This document shows positions 61,838 through 64,000 of a stretch of 64,000 nt of DNA, in pieces (position 1 is the first letter of the stretch; each line of letters opens with the position of its first letter). Made by a program: the position numbers and the translations under genes. This DNA is from JAEZHK01 sp964575255 (GTDB taxonomy: Bacteria > Bacillota > Clostridia > Christensenellales > Aristaeellaceae): the NCBI GenBank assembly GCA_964575255.1, contig CAZNPZ010000009.1:8536-72535 (forward strand), written 5' to 3'. The notes under the pieces are model-generated. The model did not search any database. It saw only the letters and a list, made by a program, of their open reading frames with translations, and was not told where the DNA came from.

Positions 61838-62764
61838 TTATTGCCAGCCGTCGGTGCCGTACTGGGCCACGTTGTCCTTGTTGATCAGGAAGGTTTCGAC
61901 CGGGGTGCGGAAGTCGAAGGCTTCCTTGTTCAAGATCTTGTTCATCAGCTTGACGGACTCATAGCCGATGGACTTGGGGCTCTGCGCGCCGGAAGCGATG
62001 AACTGGCCGCCCTCGGCGATGGCCGCTTTGGCTTCGGGGGAGCCGTCCACGCCGTAGATCTCGATCTCGGTGCGGCCAGCGGACTTGCAGGAAGCGAGCA
62101 CGCCCAGCGCGGTGGGATCGTTGCCGCCCATGACGGCCACGATGTTCTGTTCCTTCTGGAGGATGTCATCCATCAGGCCCATGGCGGTCTGCAGGTCGCC
62201 CCTGGCATCCTGCTGCGCGACCACGGTGAAGCCCTTGCCTTCGATGGCCTCGGTGAAGCCCTTGATGCGGTCGTTGACCGAGTTCATCGTGGGCGAGTCG
62301 AGGATGACGATGTTGCCGCCTTCGGGATGGCGCTTCACAAGCTCGTCGCCGCAGACCTTGCCGGCGTTGTAGTTGTTAGAGCCCGCGTAGGCGGTGACGA
62401 ACTCTTCCAGGTCCTTGACTTCGGTGTCAAAGTTGACGATCGGCACGCCCGCTTCCTTCAGCGAGACCAGCGCCGGACGGATGCCTTCCCAGTCCACCGG
62501 GTTGACGAAGATGCCGTCGATGTCGCGGACCAACAGGTCCTCGATCTGGCTGATCTGCAGCGCGACGTCCATGTGCGGGTCCAGCGTAACCAGTTCGTCG
62601 CCCTGGGCTTCAACCTTCTCGCGGATGGCGGCTTCCAGTACGATGAAGAAGGGGTTGTTCATGGTCATGCAGGTGTAGCCAAACACCTTGCCTTCCGCAG
62701 ACGCGACCGTGAACACCGAGAGAACCAGCATAAGCGCGAGAACGAGGGATGCAGCTTTCTTCAT
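61838..62764 (-). CDS. Ribose-type ABC importer substrate-binding protein
   Basis: A 308-residue RbsB-family protein with a signal peptide (MKKAASLVLALMLVLSVFTV, then A-S-A-E). As in the binding protein at 53765, no lipobox Cys is seen. The body shows V-R-D-I-D-G-I-F-V-N-P-V near 90 and Y-G-V-D-G-S-P near 235. Together with the two downstream genes it forms an importer for a pentose or hexose. AAGGAGG precedes ATG 62764. An IS5 copy sits 44 bp upstream of the start, between the gene and its likely -35. Confidence 0.92.
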   Translation of the reverse strand: MKKAASLVLALMLVLSVFTVASAEGKVFGYTCMTMNNPFFIVLEAAIREKVEAQGDELVTLDPHMDVALQISQIEDLLVRDIDGIFVNPVDWEGIRPALVSLKEAGVPIVNFDTEVKDLEEFVTAYAGSNNYNAGKVCGDELVKRHPEGGNIVILDSPTMNSVNDRIKGFTEAIEGKGFTVVAQQDARGDLQTAMGLMDDILQKEQNIVAVMGGNDPTALGVLASCKSAGRTEIEIYGVDGSPEAKAAIAEGGQFIASGAQSPKSIGYESVKLMNKILNKEAFDFRTPVETFLINKDNVAQYGTDGWQ

Positions 62765-62811
62765 TCCAGGTGCCTCCTTAAAATTTCAAATTGAACCAAA
62801 AATTATCTTAG

Positions 62812-63946
62812 GGCAACACCGCATAAAGGAAGAGCGAGAAATTGGGGGCAGGATATGGTATAATGGAAGCATGAATAAACAGATCACACTGTCGGTACTC
62901 ACCGACGAACTTATGCAAGCTAAGACGGGGAAGAAAGAATTTCTGCGACAGATTGATCGGATCGTACCGTGGGTCGACTGGGAAGGGATCATCAAGCCGT
63001 ACTACTATAAGGGAGAGCGCGGCAATAAGCCCCACGACCTCGAACTGATGATGCGGATCCATCTTGTGCAGAATTTATATAGCTTATCGGACATGGCAAC
63101 GATGACGGAGGTTATCGACAGCCGCGCGTTTTCGGAGTTCTGCGGAGTGGATTCGAGCAACCAGGTGCCGGACGGGGACACGATCGGTCGGTTCCGTGCG
63201 CTATTGGTCGAACACGGTTTGCAGGAGAAGCTGTTCAAGCAGGTGGTGGACTTGCTATGCGCACAAGGCTTGATTTTGAAGAAGGGAACGATTGTGGACT
63301 CCACGATCATCGCGGCGCCATCGTCAACGAAGAACCGCGAAGGGAAGCGCGATCCGGAGGCCTGTCAAACCAAGAAAGGCAACGAATGGCACTTTGGATA
63401 CAAGGCGCACATTGGCGTGGACAAGGAGACTGGGCTGGTTCACCATGTGGAAGTGACGAGCGCCAATGTGCATGATGTGACGGTGACACCTCGCCTGCTC
63501 ACCGGGGAGGAGTCGGAAGTCTACGGGGACAGCGGGTTTCTGGGCGCGGAGAAGCGCGAGGATGCCGTCAGACGGAACCGACAGGGAAAGCGGATCAAGT
63601 ACAAGATCAACCGCAGGCGGACGCAGGCGCAAAAACATCAGGGACGTTCAGGGGCACAAATCAAACGCAGAGAACATGAGAAATCATCGGTTCGGGCGAA
63701 GGTGGAGCACGTCTTCGGAGTCGTCAAAGGGTTGTTTCATTACCGGAAGACACGATATCGAGGTTTACGAAAACAGGTCGCCAAACTGAATATCATGTTC
63801 GCGCTGGCAAACCTGTATCTGGCCGACAAGCGAGGCTTGTTGGCCTGATCGGGTTCCCATCGCGGCGGAAAATCGCTCATGGTTATGCCGCTTCACTTAT
63901 ATTCATCGCTGCAAAACTCGTTATCCCTGCATTATGCGGTGTTGCC
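62812..63946 (+). mobile_element. Intact IS5-family insertion sequence
   Basis: A 1135-bp element bounded by inverted repeats: GGCAACACCGCATAA at the left end (62812-62826) and its complement at the right end (63932-63946), 15 bp perfect. It is flanked by a 4-bp duplication TTAG at 62808-62811 and 63947-63950, the size and type of target typical of IS5 elements. One full-length transposase gene fills most of it. The perfect duplication and intact gene suggest a recent insertion. Confidence 0.93.
62871..63848 (+). CDS. IS5 family transposase
   Basis: A 325-residue DDE transposase. The N-terminal DUF772-type part (KPHDLELMMRIHLVQNLYSL, then D-G-D-T-I-G-R-F-R) is followed by the catalytic core with Asp in T-I-V-D-S-T, Asp in V-Y-G-D-S-G-F-L-G and Glu in R-A-K-V-E-H-V-F-G. 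All three are present, so it should be active. TATAAT at 62859-62864 lies only 6 nt before ATG 62871, so transcription from inside the element alone would be almost leaderless. The frame is open to 62688, but that lies outside the element. Confidence 0.95.
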   Translation: MNKQITLSVLTDELMQAKTGKKEFLRQIDRIVPWVDWEGIIKPYYYKGERGNKPHDLELMMRIHLVQNLYSLSDMATMTEVIDSRAFSEFCGVDSSNQVPDGDTIGRFRALLVEHGLQEKLFKQVVDLLCAQGLILKKGTIVDSTIIAAPSSTKNREGKRDPEACQTKKGNEWHFGYKAHIGVDKETGLVHHVEVTSANVHDVTVTPRLLTGEESEVYGDSGFLGAEKREDAVRRNRQGKRIKYKINRRRTQAQKHQGRSGAQIKRREHEKSSVRAKVEHVFGVVKGLFHYRKTRYRGLRKQVAKLNIMFALANLYLADKRGLLA

Positions 63947-63972
63947 TTAGCACAACTCACGGATTTGTGCAA
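63947..63972 (-). promoter_or_regulatory. Remnant of the rbs-type promoter split by the IS
   Basis: Minus strand TTGCAC (63972-63967), a 17-base spacer ending TGC, and TAA (63949-63947), which before insertion ran on as GAT (62807-62805). Without the IS this would read TTGCAC-N17-TAAGAT, about 40 nt before the binding-protein gene. The target duplication leaves a complete TAAGAT beside the gene, but the -35 is now 1.1 kb away. Confidence 0.5.
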
Positions 63973-64000
63973 TACTTTTTGTGTCCGAAACATGCATGTT

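Overview
The window looks like chromosome of a GC-rich, anaerobic, endospore-forming member of the Bacillota, class Clostridia. The evidence is spo0A (33902-34666), the sporulation gene yunB (15990-16646), the clostridial-type block ftsK/spoIIIE-rimO-pgsA-cinA (23659-29558), rubrerythrin plus rubredoxin, a glycyl radical enzyme with its activase, and many consensus SigA promoters (TTGACA-N17-TATAAT). I cannot name the genus from this sequence. No rRNA, tRNA or CRISPR array was seen, and the only mobile element found is one intact IS5-family copy at the right edge.

Layout. 1-2115: end of a sugar isomerase/epimerase gene, then an ABC-F ATPase behind a strong promoter and a transcription attenuator. 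2252-5613 (minus): an ECF vitamin/metal-type transporter (EcfT, fused EcfA-EcfA', UPF0397 S component). 5793-16006: three paralogous secreted NagZ-like GH3 enzymes, interleaved with an SCP2-like/aminotransferase/MscS operon, a fucose-isomerase-like gene, a ZIP transporter and a GNAT. 15990-23406: yunB, a class A PBP, a Gfo/Idh dehydrogenase, a WYL regulator with two flavin/PNPOx-type proteins, and a phasin-like protein. 23659-30988: ftsK, rimO, pgsA, cinA, nagB and hpf. 31046-37019: galT, an aldo/keto reductase, spo0A, a ROK kinase and an MgtC protein. 37172-46457: glycosyltransferase, MATE pump, TspO-like protein, polyferredoxin membrane protein, EamA transporter, HAD phosphatase, ABC efflux pair, rubrerythrin and rubredoxin. 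46856-56168: a short glycyl radical enzyme with its activase next to a four-gene sugar ABC importer and a divergent LacI regulator. 56190-58999: PhzF, an FMN reductase and a TetR regulator, then a DUF4332 protein. 59168-62764: a ribose-type ABC importer whose promoter seems to be split by the IS5 copy (62812-63946).

How it fits together. Peptidoglycan and amino-sugar turnover (three NagZ-like GH3 proteins, PBP1A, NagB, perhaps the ROK kinase) and sugar import and processing (two RbsABC-type importers, GalT, isomerase-like and dehydrogenase proteins) dominate. A shared palindrome close to ATTAACGTTAAT lies in the promoter of the 54 kb sugar importer, upstream of lacI, and just after the -10 of the isomerase-like gene at 11586. 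This suggests one LacI regulon split across the window.

The most unusual feature is non-coding. Intergenic spacers carry two families of composite repeats made of several hairpins. Loops and linkers are nearly constant while stem sequences differ and compensate between copies. Four of the five copies of the main family start within about 10 nt of a stop codon, in the sense orientation of that gene.
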